From assembly GCA_041393015.1 (NCBI GenBank), contig JAWKKV010000012.1, positions 1 to 64,000 on the forward strand: 64,000 bases of DNA, read 5' to 3'. The notes beneath the pieces are model-generated. The model did no database searches. It was not told the DNA's origin and was given only the letters and a program-made list of their open reading frames with translations. This DNA is from JAGQYH01 sp041393015 (lineage in GTDB: Bacteria; Bacteroidota; Bacteroidia; Chitinophagales; JADIYW01). The translations under genes were made by a program, and so were the position numbers. This document shows, in pieces, positions 51,052 to 60,561 of the stretch (its first letter is position 1; every line of letters begins with the position of its first letter).

Positions 51052-51714
51052 ATGGAATCAAATCCATTGAGGGAGAAAATTATTGAAATAGGAGAAATAC
51101 CTTTTAGATTATGGCTGGAATTTGAAGAAACGAGCCCTTGGGAGGATCTCGAAAATGATTGCGCCAATATTAAAGTAGATACCTTAGATGGAAGAAGTTA
51201 TGGAATAAATGTATGGACGTTTAAATTCCTAGAATCAGCTGTTAAACTGAATGAAGTAAATGGGGAGAATTTGTGTGGACTTTATCAGACTCCTCCTGAC
51301 TTATTCGTAAAAGAGTTGACCAGAATTTGCATTGAAAAAACGATTGTTGACTTATTGAAAAAAGGAAACTTAGAAGAGGTGCTAAACAATTCAATTTTTG
51401 GATTGAAATTTATTGAGCCGTATTGGTGTGCAATGGAAATGGAAGAGAAAAGTAGACAAGCTATGATGGACGAACTTAAGCTTGAATTGCATGACAATCA
51501 TACATTATACAACGAGCATCTTGATTTGCTAGCAAGAAAAACGAACAATGATGATATTGTATTGGAGTTAGAAGATGGAAGAATTGCTGTTGTACATTTG
51601 ACTTGGAAATCGAAAAAGGAAACAAATGGATATCCCCTAACAAGTATCTATAAAGACAAATTAGATTTTTGGAATAAAAAAATGAAACAGGATATACTTG
51701 AATTCAATGAATAA
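51052..51714 (+). CDS. Two-domain protein of unknown function with a VHLTW motif
   Basis: 220 residues, no signal peptide or membrane helix. The N-terminal half (about 1-130) contains NIKVDTLDGRSYGINVWTFKFLE. The C-terminal half (about 150-220) contains DDIVLELEDGRIAVVHLTW and YPLTSIYKDKLDFWNKKMKQD, a pattern I have seen in uncharacterised short proteins. The two halves look like distinct small alpha/beta domains, of a size found in immunity-type proteins, but no toxin gene is adjacent. It is preceded by a strong inverted repeat and lies 24 bases before the GH3 gene. Confidence 0.6.
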   Translation: MESNPLREKIIEIGEIPFRLWLEFEETSPWEDLENDCANIKVDTLDGRSYGINVWTFKFLESAVKLNEVNGENLCGLYQTPPDLFVKELTRICIEKTIVDLLKKGNLEEVLNNSIFGLKFIEPYWCAMEMEEKSRQAMMDELKLELHDNHTLYNEHLDLLARKTNNDDIVLELEDGRIAVVHLTWKSKKETNGYPLTSIYKDKLDFWNKKMKQDILEFNE

Positions 51715-51738
51715 TAACCTCAACTTTTAAAAATAAAA

Positions 51739-52836
51739 ATGATAAAATCAATTCTAAGCCTTTCACTTGCATTAAACATAGTTGGCTCTATAAATGCACA
51801 ATCTCATAAGCTCCAAGATTTTTACAATTATGATCCTATGATAGAGCATAGAGTAGATGAAATTTTCCTCTCGTTAAATGATACTACTCGTGTAGCACAA
51901 ATGATTGTTACTTCTGCTGGTGAATTAGGTAAGCCGGAAAGTGTGGTGATTAAATTAGTAAAAGAGAATAAAATTGGAGGCATCGTATTTCTTAAAGGCA
52001 CCAAGGAAAATCATAAAAAAATGATTGAGAATTTAAATACTATCGGCACTGCTCAAAATCAGTTACCATTGCTATATTCTATTGATGCAGAACCTAGTTT
52101 ATTTAACGGTAGATTACAAGGAACTGATCCCATGATCAATACAATTGATATTAAAACAGTAGATCAATGTGATTCGATTGTAAGTGTAATTAATAAGGAT
52201 TTAATAGAAATTGGTTTTCGACAAAATTTTGCGCCAGTTGTAGATGTAAGTCCTCAGAATGAAGCCATAAAAAATAGAAGTTTTAGCAGTGATAAGGAGA
52301 AAGTGATTGAATTAAGTAAGCAATTTATTCAAACCACACAAGAACAAGGTATTGTAGCTACTGCTAAGCATTTTCCGGGTCATGGTTTAGTACAAGGTGA
52401 CACACATAAGAAATCGGTTTATATAGATGGAGAATTAAAAGAATTAGATGTCTATCCACCTTTAATCGAGGCTGGTGTACTTTCCATTATGATGGCGCAC
52501 ATTACCATTGTGAATAATTCAAAATATGATACGAAGGAACTTCCTGCGAGTTGTTCTAGAAATATTGTAACAGGATTATTGAAGGAAGAGTTAGGTTTTA
52601 AGGGACTTATTATTACTGATGCCTTAAACATAATGAAAGCCGTTACCATCATTGATAATGCTCCTTTGTTGGCCTCAAAAGCGGGTAATGATATGTTGTT
52701 GATGCCAATTGATGAAACCGCAACGATACATTCAATTCTTGCAGAGATGGCCAATGACGCTAACTATCAAAATCAAGTTTATCAATCGGTCAAGAAGATC
52801 ATTCGATTAAAACTATTTTTAGGATTGATGGAGTGA
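51739..52836 (+). CDS. Secreted GH3 enzyme, beta-N-acetylglucosaminidase (NagZ-like)
   Basis: 365 residues with a signal peptide (1-20). The GH3 N-terminal barrel motifs include IGGIVFLKG, LLYSIDAEPS and the NagZ-type KHFPGHG followed by GDTH, whose His is the acid/base in this group. The nucleophile Asp is probably in IITDALNIMKA. NagZ removes N-acetylglucosamine from muropeptides or chitobiose. Many Bacteroidota NagZ proteins carry a C-terminal beta-lactamase-like domain; this one is the short single-domain form. Confidence 0.82.
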   Translation: MIKSILSLSLALNIVGSINAQSHKLQDFYNYDPMIEHRVDEIFLSLNDTTRVAQMIVTSAGELGKPESVVIKLVKENKIGGIVFLKGTKENHKKMIENLNTIGTAQNQLPLLYSIDAEPSLFNGRLQGTDPMINTIDIKTVDQCDSIVSVINKDLIEIGFRQNFAPVVDVSPQNEAIKNRSFSSDKEKVIELSKQFIQTTQEQGIVATAKHFPGHGLVQGDTHKKSVYIDGELKELDVYPPLIEAGVLSIMMAHITIVNNSKYDTKELPASCSRNIVTGLLKEELGFKGLIITDALNIMKAVTIIDNAPLLASKAGNDMLLMPIDETATIHSILAEMANDANYQNQVYQSVKKIIRLKLFLGLME

Positions 52837-52862
52837 GAGAAATGGTGTACTTGATTTACATT

Positions 52863-52909
52863 ACTCGAAACTCGAAACTCGAAACTCGAAACTCGAAACT
52901 TGAAACTTG
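52863..52909. repeat. Heptanucleotide tandem repeat (ACTCGAA)n
   Basis: Five perfect copies of ACTCGAA (52863-52897), then ACTTGAA (52898-52904) and a partial ACTTG. The array lies between the GH3 stop and the convergent NtrY-like stop, outside coding sequence. Copy number of such arrays is often variable between strains. Confidence 0.9.
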
Positions 52910-52918
52910 CATTTGCAT

Positions 52919-55900
52919 TTAAACTTCCTCTCCAAACTTGGGAAAAACAATATAGAAAGTAGTGCCTATGCCCAACTCAGATTCAAACCAAATATTTCCA
53001 TTTGATTTTTCAATGATATTTTTTGCTATTGCTAATCCTAATCCGGTGCCGGAAGATTTAGTAGTAAAGTTAGGTTCAAACACTCTTTGCCCTTTTTCTT
53101 CTGAAATACCAATTCCATTGTCTTGTAGTTCCACTCTATATAAACCTTCTTTTTCAATTAATCGAACTTCAATCTTACCTTCATTATCTTCATTTATGGC
53201 TTGTGTGGCGTTTTTTAGAAGGTTGTTGAATACACCAATCATTTGATTTTTATCTGCTTTGATAAAACAGGCGTCATCCGGTAAAACAGTGGTAATTTCT
53301 ACATGCTGCAAATTATGAAATAAGGCTGCCGTTGATTTCAATACCTCTTTTAAATCTACTTTCTGTAGCTCTGCTGCCGGCATTTTCGCAAAGTTAGAGA
53401 ACTCAGAAGCGATATGTGTTAAACTATCAATCTGCTCAATTAATCTGCCCGAGATTTGTTCTGCCAACTCTTTAATGTCTGGTCGATTTTGTTTCAAAGC
53501 CATTTGTAAATGCTGAATACTCAACTTCATTGGCGTTAACGGATTTTTAATCTCGTGTGCCACTTGCTTCGCCATTTCTCTCCAAGCACTTTCTCTTTCC
53601 GATTTCGCCAAAAGTTCGGCACTCTTTTCAAGCTCTACGATCATCCGGTTATATTCCGCTACCAACATACCAATCTCATCTTTGTTTTTCCATTCAATAG
53701 GAACATTCTTTTCACGTAGTTTTACCGTACTTAAACGCTCTTTAATGATGGTCAACGAGTTGGTGATCGATCTACTTAATAACAAAGCAATGGCCGTTGC
53801 GGTAAGGATCAATAACACATAAACATTTACTAAAGCCACTAAGAAATAGGAGATGTCTGCTCGGAAACTTTGTTGCTTACTGTAATACGGAAAGTGCAAA
53901 TAAACCAAAGTTTCTTTTTCGGCATTGGTATATGGTAAATAGGCAGACAAATAGTTGAGCTTACCAATTTTTTCATTTTGAACATGTCTTGTTTTTCCAA
54001 GTTCTTGTAAATGATAATAGGCAATTGGATTAATACTTTTAGAAATTAGTTCTTTGTTGAAAATATCCGGTTGAGAAGTAAACTCTAAATGTCCATCAAG
54101 ATGATAAACATTTAAATCAATGGAGTGAATTTTAGCCAAAGTTTGAATTCTGTTTTCCATTATTTCTTCAAACTGTTTCTCTGTGAAATTATTAGGTGCC
54201 TCATCTTTCATGTAGGCATTTAAATTAATCACTAAGGAATTAGCTTTTCTTAAAAGTCTATCGTTATGATAGTTGTTGTATTGATTTTGGAAGTAGATTA
54301 ACGTCACTACACCAATGATAAAAAGAGAAGACAACACCAATGAAATCATTGATATTTGAATTCGCCTTTGTAAAGTGACCGGCTGCGATTCGATCATTAC
54401 TAAATCTTTGTTGAGAATTAGATCGCGGAAGCCAAGCACCCAAATCAATACAATGATTAATAAGTAAAAACAAAAGATGTATGAAAAGGCAGAAAACGGA
54501 CTAATAATCGCTCTTTTTTTGTTGGATAGAACAACTGTGGTTTCATTGTCGCTATTGTAAACTAAGTGGTGGTAATCATCATCGTTATAAAAAATGTACT
54601 GTCCAATTCCGCCTTCTGCAAAGTTTAGGGACGCCGTATATTCATAGTCGCCTTTACTTTTTTGGAGTTTACTGTTTTCGTAAATAGCGTATTCATAGTC
54701 ATCTTCCGTCGGTTTAGATTGTCTACTCTTAGAGATTAATAACTCAGGATAAGCACTGGAAGAACCAAAAACTTTTGGTACAACTTCAATGAATAAATGA
54801 CCTTGTATTTCTCCGTTTTCATCAATGGGATAGTAAAGCAAGTATTTTAAGCTCTCTTTTGAGCCGGAAAAATATTTAATGTTTGGGGAAACCGAATTAC
54901 GTGATTTGTTTTGATACAGGTCATTTAACTCAGCATAACCTTTTTCCAATTCTCCTTTTAATGGTAATTCATTTTTGTTAAAAGGGAAGATGCTAATGTT
55001 GTATCTATTTTCAAATTCGTTGAAATATTTAGTGTACAATCGCTCATCCAAATAATAGTCGCTTAAATAAGGATGGGTAAAATAGCGCTTAATAAAGTTG
55101 TCCGTTAGTATTTGATCTCCTGATTCTAACAACTTAAATTCTTCAGAGAAATCTCTTTCAAACAATAATTCTGAGATAAAATCTTTTTGCTTATCAAATT
55201 CTTTTGAAGCGTTGTTTGCTGTTATTATTGTAGCTGTTGTTCCGGCAAAAATGGAAACAATCAATAGGTAATTAATGAAATTAAACTGAATGATTCCCGT
55301 TTCGTTTAAGATAAAATAGGCAACCGTTAGAATAAAGAAAACAGCAATGGTAAATCCGCTTAAGAAAGGCACTGCGGCAATAACATAATAAACGAAGAAT
55401 GCGCAGAATGCTGTAATTATTATCAGTCTTATTAATGGGAAGCTGCTAGCAATCAAAGCGGTTTTGGTCCATCCGATGAATAAAATAACAAACCAAATGG
55501 CAAAAATGATCATACCTACTAAGCTGTAGACAGATAAGGTATAGAAGTTATAGAAATCAAAAGATATAGTGGAATTGTCTACTACGCTTCTAATGATTAA
55601 AATAGTGGCTACGAAAACAATACTATTAAAAACAAATAGGAGTAATAAATAGATGTTCGAAATTAGGTTACTGCTGCCATTTTTGGGGAGCTTTAAATAT
55701 TTGCTTAAAAACAAGGCAACGCACAAACTCGCTAAGGAGTAAATTAGGAGAATACCTAATGAGGAAACATAATTAGAGGAAGCATAGATATTAGAAGAAA
55801 AAAGAGCAGTGTGCTTTACATACAAGAAAAGGTCGGTGTAATGCAGAAGAATGCCAGCCGCTAAGGAAACAGTTAAAACAATAATGGCCCAAACAGTCTT

Positions 55901-56605
55901 TTCTTTCTTTAAGAGATAAATACTGAATCTAATACAAGAAGTGATAATCAAAATCAAACCAATTAGTTGGATCCACCATAGTATCGGTGGGCACTTAGAA
56001 TTGGCGGTATTTGAAATTTCAATTGAAAATAGGCTTTCTCCATCATGACTTTTAATAACATATTCGGTTTCATCACTTGCCACTTTTACTTGCTCTAAGC
56101 ATCTGTGATCAAAAGCAAAACCATCTACTAAATATTGATTTTGAATAGGGTAGATGTGATAAATTGGAATAAGTCCTAAAACAACAATATCTGGTTCGTG
56201 ATTGATCCGAATTACCTCAAAATAACCGGTATTTAGTTTAACAAAATTAAATTCTGTTCTAAAAACTCTATTGATATTGCTGGGAATAATTGCATTAGAT
56301 GTCCAAACACTAATTTCACCTTCCTTAAAAATCAAAATATCATAAGGCTTATCAATATTTTTATTGAGAAAGGCTTCTTTTTGATTGGTTTGTTCTAAAA
56401 CTCTTTTAATATAGATGCTATCCCTAATTTGCTCTAGGAGCTCTTGCTCATTTAGGGCTATTTGGTTTTGCAAATATCTAGCAGCCTGATTTGTAGTATT
56501 ACTAGCCGACTTATTATTGAAAAATAAATAGCTGAAAGCAACTAGAATTACTCCTAATATGGTTAAAATGCCATATCTATAATATTCTTTTTTTATGAGG
56601 GCCAT
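52919..56605 (-). CDS. Very large NtrY-like sensor histidine kinase
   Basis: 1228 residues, against about 700 for classical NtrY. One helix near the N-terminus, a periplasmic loop, a block of about seven to nine helices (roughly 205-455), a second extracytoplasmic region (about 470-730) with a helix near 740, then further helices near 790 and 935. The cytoplasmic part has a HAMP-like segment (about 950-1000), the phospho-acceptor His1017 (QVAHEIKNPLTPMKLS) and a full ATPase domain (NNLLKNATQAI, DNGIGISEEKG, GTGLGLAIAKNII). No NtrX-type regulator is adjacent. Its ATG overlaps the mazG stop by one base (TAATG). Confidence 0.88.
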   Translation of the reverse strand: MALIKKEYYRYGILTILGVILVAFSYLFFNNKSASNTTNQAARYLQNQIALNEQELLEQIRDSIYIKRVLEQTNQKEAFLNKNIDKPYDILIFKEGEISVWTSNAIIPSNINRVFRTEFNFVKLNTGYFEVIRINHEPDIVVLGLIPIYHIYPIQNQYLVDGFAFDHRCLEQVKVASDETEYVIKSHDGESLFSIEISNTANSKCPPILWWIQLIGLILIITSCIRFSIYLLKKEKTVWAIIVLTVSLAAGILLHYTDLFLYVKHTALFSSNIYASSNYVSSLGILLIYSLASLCVALFLSKYLKLPKNGSSNLISNIYLLLLFVFNSIVFVATILIIRSVVDNSTISFDFYNFYTLSVYSLVGMIIFAIWFVILFIGWTKTALIASSFPLIRLIIITAFCAFFVYYVIAAVPFLSGFTIAVFFILTVAYFILNETGIIQFNFINYLLIVSIFAGTTATIITANNASKEFDKQKDFISELLFERDFSEEFKLLESGDQILTDNFIKRYFTHPYLSDYYLDERLYTKYFNEFENRYNISIFPFNKNELPLKGELEKGYAELNDLYQNKSRNSVSPNIKYFSGSKESLKYLLYYPIDENGEIQGHLFIEVVPKVFGSSSAYPELLISKSRQSKPTEDDYEYAIYENSKLQKSKGDYEYTASLNFAEGGIGQYIFYNDDDYHHLVYNSDNETTVVLSNKKRAIISPFSAFSYIFCFYLLIIVLIWVLGFRDLILNKDLVMIESQPVTLQRRIQISMISLVLSSLFIIGVVTLIYFQNQYNNYHNDRLLRKANSLVINLNAYMKDEAPNNFTEKQFEEIMENRIQTLAKIHSIDLNVYHLDGHLEFTSQPDIFNKELISKSINPIAYYHLQELGKTRHVQNEKIGKLNYLSAYLPYTNAEKETLVYLHFPYYSKQQSFRADISYFLVALVNVYVLLILTATAIALLLSRSITNSLTIIKERLSTVKLREKNVPIEWKNKDEIGMLVAEYNRMIVELEKSAELLAKSERESAWREMAKQVAHEIKNPLTPMKLSIQHLQMALKQNRPDIKELAEQISGRLIEQIDSLTHIASEFSNFAKMPAAELQKVDLKEVLKSTAALFHNLQHVEITTVLPDDACFIKADKNQMIGVFNNLLKNATQAINEDNEGKIEVRLIEKEGLYRVELQDNGIGISEEKGQRVFEPNFTTKSSGTGLGLAIAKNIIEKSNGNIWFESELGIGTTFYIVFPKFGEEV

Positions 56606-57378
56606 TATGTTGCCAAACTCTTTTTAGCTTCGGTCCAAAGCACATCCATTTCGGCCAAAGTCATGTTTTGTAATAGTTTTTTTCGTTGGAGAGCTTCTGT
56701 CTCCATCCACATAAATCTAGCGATAAATTTCTTATTGGTCAATTCTAAAGCTTTGTCGGCATCAATTTTCAAATATCGAGCGTAATTGATTACAGAAAAG
56801 AGAACATCGCCAATCTCCTTTTCCATTTCTTCTTGGTTTTTGGCCAATTGTGCTTCTTCTAATTCATCGATTTCTTCTTTTAACTTCTCAAATGCTCCGG
56901 AAGCTTCATCCCATTCAAAACCAACTTGTTTTACTTTTTCTTGCAAGCGATGAGCTTTTACCATAGCAGGCAAGGAACGAGGAACACCTTCTAAAACCGA
57001 CTTTTTCCCTTCTTTTAATTTTAACTGCTCCCAATTTCTTTTTACATCTTCTTCGTTTTCAACCTTAACATCTCCATAAATATGTGGATGTCTAAAAATG
57101 AGTTTTTCACAAACGGTATTTAAAACATCGGCTATATCAAATTCTTTTTGCTCTTCTCCAATTTTAGCATAAAATACCATATGCAAAAGGAGATCGCCTA
57201 ATTCTTCCTTTATACCTTTCATGTCTTTATCAATAATAGCATCAGATAATTCGTAAGTTTCTTCGATGGTGAGATAGCGTAAAGAATCTATGGTTTGCTT
57301 TTTATCCCAGGGGCATTTTTCTCTTAAATCATCCATTACATTTAATAATCTTTCAAATGCTTTTAACTTTTCTTCCAT
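56605..57378 (-). CDS. mazG: Nucleoside triphosphate pyrophosphohydrolase
   Basis: 257 residues with two MazG domains. The first begins at about residue 5 with LMDDLREKCPWDKKQT and contains IEETYELSDAI and KEELGDLLLHMVFYAKIGEE. The second is around EIDELEEAQLAKNQEEMEKEIGDVLFSVINYARYL, with the EExxE/ExxD metal pattern. It hydrolyses non-canonical or excess NTPs. Translationally coupled to the giant histidine kinase downstream, an odd partnership. Confidence 0.93.
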   Translation of the reverse strand: MEEKLKAFERLLNVMDDLREKCPWDKKQTIDSLRYLTIEETYELSDAIIDKDMKGIKEELGDLLLHMVFYAKIGEEQKEFDIADVLNTVCEKLIFRHPHIYGDVKVENEEDVKRNWEQLKLKEGKKSVLEGVPRSLPAMVKAHRLQEKVKQVGFEWDEASGAFEKLKEEIDELEEAQLAKNQEEMEKEIGDVLFSVINYARYLKIDADKALELTNKKFIARFMWMETEALQRKKLLQNMTLAEMDVLWTEAKKSLAT

Positions 57379-57402
57379 ATGGCTGTTATTGTTGAGTAAG
57401 TT

Positions 57403-57426
57403 AATATCTTTAATCTAAAAGATATT
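57403..57426. promoter_or_regulatory. Inverted repeat between mazG and a divergent membrane-protein gene
   Basis: AATATCTTT (57403-57411), AATCTA, AAAGATATT (57418-57426): a perfect 9-bp stem in an 88-base divergent region, 24 bases before the mazG start. An operator is possible; no T-run follows. Confidence 0.4.
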
Positions 57427-57466
57427 CATTGATGCTTTAAAATCGAAAGTATAAATAAATTTGAAA

Positions 57467-57868
57467 ATGACATTAGCGCTAAATAATTCAGCATTATCGG
57501 AAAAAGTATGGTCTCCACTACAATTATGGATTTTGGCTCTGGTATTAACTATTTCCGGTGTAGTAGTAAACCTGTTGAATGTAGAAAAAGGCATAAGCGT
57601 TATATTGATTTTGGGTTCTTTTTTATTGTTTGCTGCAGGGAATCCCGTTTTAAACGCTGTTAGAGCTAATATGGCTAAGAGCTTAATGTGGTCACTACCT
57701 ATTTTTATTGTTCATTCAATAGTTACTTACCTATTATTTAGTTGGGTTGGTCCGGATAATGAGATTGCCATTAAACGAGTTTTTAGTGTGATTGTAATTT
57801 TCTACATAATGGCTACTATGCTCTCTGTTATGTTCAGGTTGATTTATAGAATGTTTTCTGAAAATTAG
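57467..57868 (+). CDS. Membrane protein, four predicted helices, unknown
   Basis: 133 residues from the ATG at 57467 (a TTG at 57461 is in frame). Hydrophobic segments lie at about 18-36, 43-60, 72-92 and 104-126. No signature recognised. It stands alone between divergent mazG and a convergent secreted-protein gene, eight bases from the stop of the latter. Confidence 0.62.
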   Translation: MTLALNNSALSEKVWSPLQLWILALVLTISGVVVNLLNVEKGISVILILGSFLLFAAGNPVLNAVRANMAKSLMWSLPIFIVHSIVTYLLFSWVGPDNEIAIKRVFSVIVIFYIMATMLSVMFRLIYRMFSEN

Positions 57869-57876
57869 AATTTATT

Positions 57877-58356
57877 TTAAATCTCCGACACCTTAGTTGG
57901 GTCTACTTTTATTTTTTCTTCTTTTTTAGGGGCTAGTTTAGGATCAATAATACTAGGCTCTTCTAACATTGGCGGTTCATCAAGCCTGAAAAAAGGCAGC
58001 GAATTACCATTGTTAAACTGATTCATAAATTGGTCGATGATATTTGAAATGCCACCCATGTCATTGAATTGAAGGTTCAGTTGATTGAAAATGGTATCAA
58101 AACTTCCTCCTAAATTGAAACTCTTTAATTGTTGCATGGTAGAGTCCATCATTTCAGGATTGACATATTGCTCCCAAATACTGCGAGTAGATTCCATTTC
58201 TCCTTCCAATTGTTGAAACAACTCATTGAAGTCCATATTTAACAACTCATCTAGATTAAAGAAAGATGGATTTGTTGGCTGTTGTTGGGTTTGTGCATTA
58301 ATAGAGACACTGTTTAAACAAAAAACAGTGACCATCAGTAAAAGGAATTTATTCAT
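57877..58356 (-). CDS. Small secreted protein of unknown function
   Basis: 159 residues. The ATG at 58356 gives a clean signal peptide (MNKFLLLMVTVFCLNSVSINAQ); the upstream in-frame ATG at 58443 would bury it and is rejected. The mature part is rich in Asn, Gln, Phe and Met (NLDELLNMDFNELFQQLEG, MNQFNNGNSLPFF) and ends in a Pro/Lys/Glu stretch. No domain recognised. Confidence 0.6.
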   Translation of the reverse strand: MNKFLLLMVTVFCLNSVSINAQTQQQPTNPSFFNLDELLNMDFNELFQQLEGEMESTRSIWEQYVNPEMMDSTMQQLKSFNLGGSFDTIFNQLNLQFNDMGGISNIIDQFMNQFNNGNSLPFFRLDEPPMLEEPSIIDPKLAPKKEEKIKVDPTKVSEI

Positions 58357-58573
58357 TTTAGTAGCTTTAGTTATTCTGTTAATTACAAATTTCTTGCCAT
58401 TGTTTTCAATAGATATAAAGTTACCAATTGATCGATAATGCAAAAAGCCCTAATTGTGAATTTGTCTTAATTTTGAAATTTTTCTATTATTTAGCAATCA
58501 AATTCGTTAATCGACTGTTAAATTGCAGCCAACTTCATTTATGCACTATATCTTACTTTGTTTAAACTAAATT

Positions 58574-59836
58574 ATGGGTAGAAGTACCTTACGAATTATA
58601 ACTATTTTAGGTGTTATCTGTATTACAGGTATTGCTATTGTTCAAATCTATTGGTTTAGAAAAGCTTTCGATCAAGAGGAAAAGCAGTTTTCTGATAGAA
58701 CGCGAATTGCACTTAACCGCGTAGCCAATCAATTATTAGATCATACTTCCGATAGTACCGTTCAATTGGAATCAATCCGTCAACTATCAAGCAATTATTT
58801 TACAGTAGAATTTAATGCAGCTATCAATCCTGAGTTTTTAGAAGAAGCCCTGTTTAATGAGTTTCATAATCAAGAAATAGGCTTGAATTTTGAGTATGGC
58901 ATTTTTGCTTGCGACAATGATTCTATTATTCATGGTAGTAAAGTTGATCTAAGCGAATACACAAGCGTAAAGCAGATTATCTATCAACCTCAAGCAGATG
59001 AGAATTTCTATTTTGGGGTGTTGTTTCCAAGTAAAACATCTTTTATTGCAGATCAGTTAAGAATTTGGATTGTGTTTAGCATTCTGTTGTTTACTGTGAT
59101 ACTTTTCTTCACTTATGCCTTATTCGTCATTTTTAAACAGAAGAAACTATCTGAAATTAAGACAGATTTCATTAATAATATGACGCATGAGCTCAAAACA
59201 CCATTGTCAACCATCAGTGCATCGAGTGAAGTATTAATGAAGTCTAACAACAACTCTCCAGAGCGCGTAAACACTTATGCTGCTATCATCAACCAAGAAA
59301 GTAAACGGTTAAAACAGCAAATAGAATCAGTGTTAAAAATCTCTGTTTTAGATTCTAATAAACTGACTTTAAAGAAAGAACTTTTTGATTTAAGTGCTTT
59401 GCTCAATACTGTAGTGCAAACTTATATTCCTATTGTTGAGGCTCAAAATGGAGAAGTTAATTATGAGATTGCTGAAGAAAATATCCAATTTAAAGGAGAT
59501 AGAATCCACATTGAAAATGTACTTCACAACTTAATTGAAAATGCTATAAAATATAGTTCCAATGAACTTTCAATTAAGGTTACCTTGCGTTTTGAGAAAG
59601 GAAAAGTGATTGTAACCGTCTCGGATAAAGGCGAAGGCATTCAAAAGAATATGCAGCGAAAGATATTTGACAAATTTTTTAGAGTGCCTACCGGCGATGT
59701 TCACAATGTAAAAGGTTTTGGATTGGGATTATATTATGTCAAAAAGATCATTGATGGACATGATGGTACAATTTTAGTTGAAAGTAAATTGAATGAAGGC
59801 ACTAAATTTATCGTAAAATTACCCGTTAATAATTAA
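58574..59836 (+). CDS. Sensor histidine kinase, RprX-like
   Basis: 420 residues. Two membrane helices (about 8-28 and 163-188) flank a 130-residue periplasmic domain. HisKA with His205 (NNMTHELKTPLSTISASSEV), N box (HNLIENAIKYSSNE), G1 VSDKGEGIQ and G2 GFGLGLYYVKKIIDGH are intact. The N-terminus ITGIAIVQIYWFRKAFDQEEKQF is characteristic of the RprX kinases of Bacteroidota. It is two bases from its response-regulator gene. Confidence 0.9.
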   Translation: MGRSTLRIITILGVICITGIAIVQIYWFRKAFDQEEKQFSDRTRIALNRVANQLLDHTSDSTVQLESIRQLSSNYFTVEFNAAINPEFLEEALFNEFHNQEIGLNFEYGIFACDNDSIIHGSKVDLSEYTSVKQIIYQPQADENFYFGVLFPSKTSFIADQLRIWIVFSILLFTVILFFTYALFVIFKQKKLSEIKTDFINNMTHELKTPLSTISASSEVLMKSNNNSPERVNTYAAIINQESKRLKQQIESVLKISVLDSNKLTLKKELFDLSALLNTVVQTYIPIVEAQNGEVNYEIAEENIQFKGDRIHIENVLHNLIENAIKYSSNELSIKVTLRFEKGKVIVTVSDKGEGIQKNMQRKIFDKFFRVPTGDVHNVKGFGLGLYYVKKIIDGHDGTILVESKLNEGTKFIVKLPVNN

Positions 59837-59838
59837 GT

Positions 59839-60531
59839 ATGGATGATAGAAGGAACATATTATTAGTAGAAGATGATAAGAATTTAGCATTTGTTGTAAA
59901 AGACAATTTGCTGGATAGAGGTTATAATGTATATCATGCAAATGATGGAGAACAAGCCATAGCTGAGTTCAAAGAAAAGCAAGTTGATTTAATACTATTA
60001 GATATTATGTTGCCTAAGTTAGATGGTTTTGCCGTGGCAGAAGCCATAAGGGAGCGGGACACAAAGACGCCAATTATATTTTTAACAGCTAAAGATTTTA
60101 AAGAGGATAAAATCAAAGGCTTTCGGTTAGGGGCCGATGATTATGTAACCAAACCTTTTGTGTTAGAAGAGTTATTGCTTCGAATAGAAGCCATTTTTAG
60201 AAGAACAAATGCTTTTGAGGATGAATTAGATGAAAGGATTAAGATTGGTAAGTTTGTATTTGAACCATCCTCTTTATCTCTTCAATTAGGAGAAGAAATA
60301 GCTACGTTAACCAAAAAGGAAGCAGCCTTATTATCTGAATTAATAAAGAACAAAGACAAAGTGGTAGAGCGCTCGCAACTATTGAAGAAAGTATGGGGAA
60401 AGGATGGTTATTTTGTAGGGAGAAGTATGGATGTGTATATGACGAAAGTAAGAAAGTATCTAAAAGATGATCCCAATTTAGAAATTATCAATATTCATGG
60501 TGTTGGCTTCAAGTTGGTAGAGAATGAGTAA
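59839..60531 (+). CDS. Response regulator, OmpR family, RprY-like
   Basis: 230 residues. Receiver with acidic pocket VEDDK, Asp55 (LILLDIMLPK), FLTAKDFKEDK and TKPF. The winged-helix domain (about 135-230) contains LTKKEAALLSELIKNKDKV and SMDVYMTKVRKYL. It directly follows its kinase, a standard pair. RprY in Bacteroides responds to envelope and oxidative stress; that role here is by family analogy. Confidence 0.92.
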   Translation: MDDRRNILLVEDDKNLAFVVKDNLLDRGYNVYHANDGEQAIAEFKEKQVDLILLDIMLPKLDGFAVAEAIRERDTKTPIIFLTAKDFKEDKIKGFRLGADDYVTKPFVLEELLLRIEAIFRRTNAFEDELDERIKIGKFVFEPSSLSLQLGEEIATLTKKEAALLSELIKNKDKVVERSQLLKKVWGKDGYFVGRSMDVYMTKVRKYLKDDPNLEIINIHGVGFKLVENE

Positions 60532-60561
60532 TATTCACAACCTTACTAACCTCTTAGACTA

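Noticed and set aside
57456..57463. TAAATTTG as promoter of the membrane-protein gene at 57467
   Set aside because: It is only three bases before the ATG, so transcription would begin inside the coding sequence.
58357..58443. Upstream ATG at 58443 for the small secreted protein
   Set aside because: It would place 29 residues before a clear signal peptide, preventing normal export.
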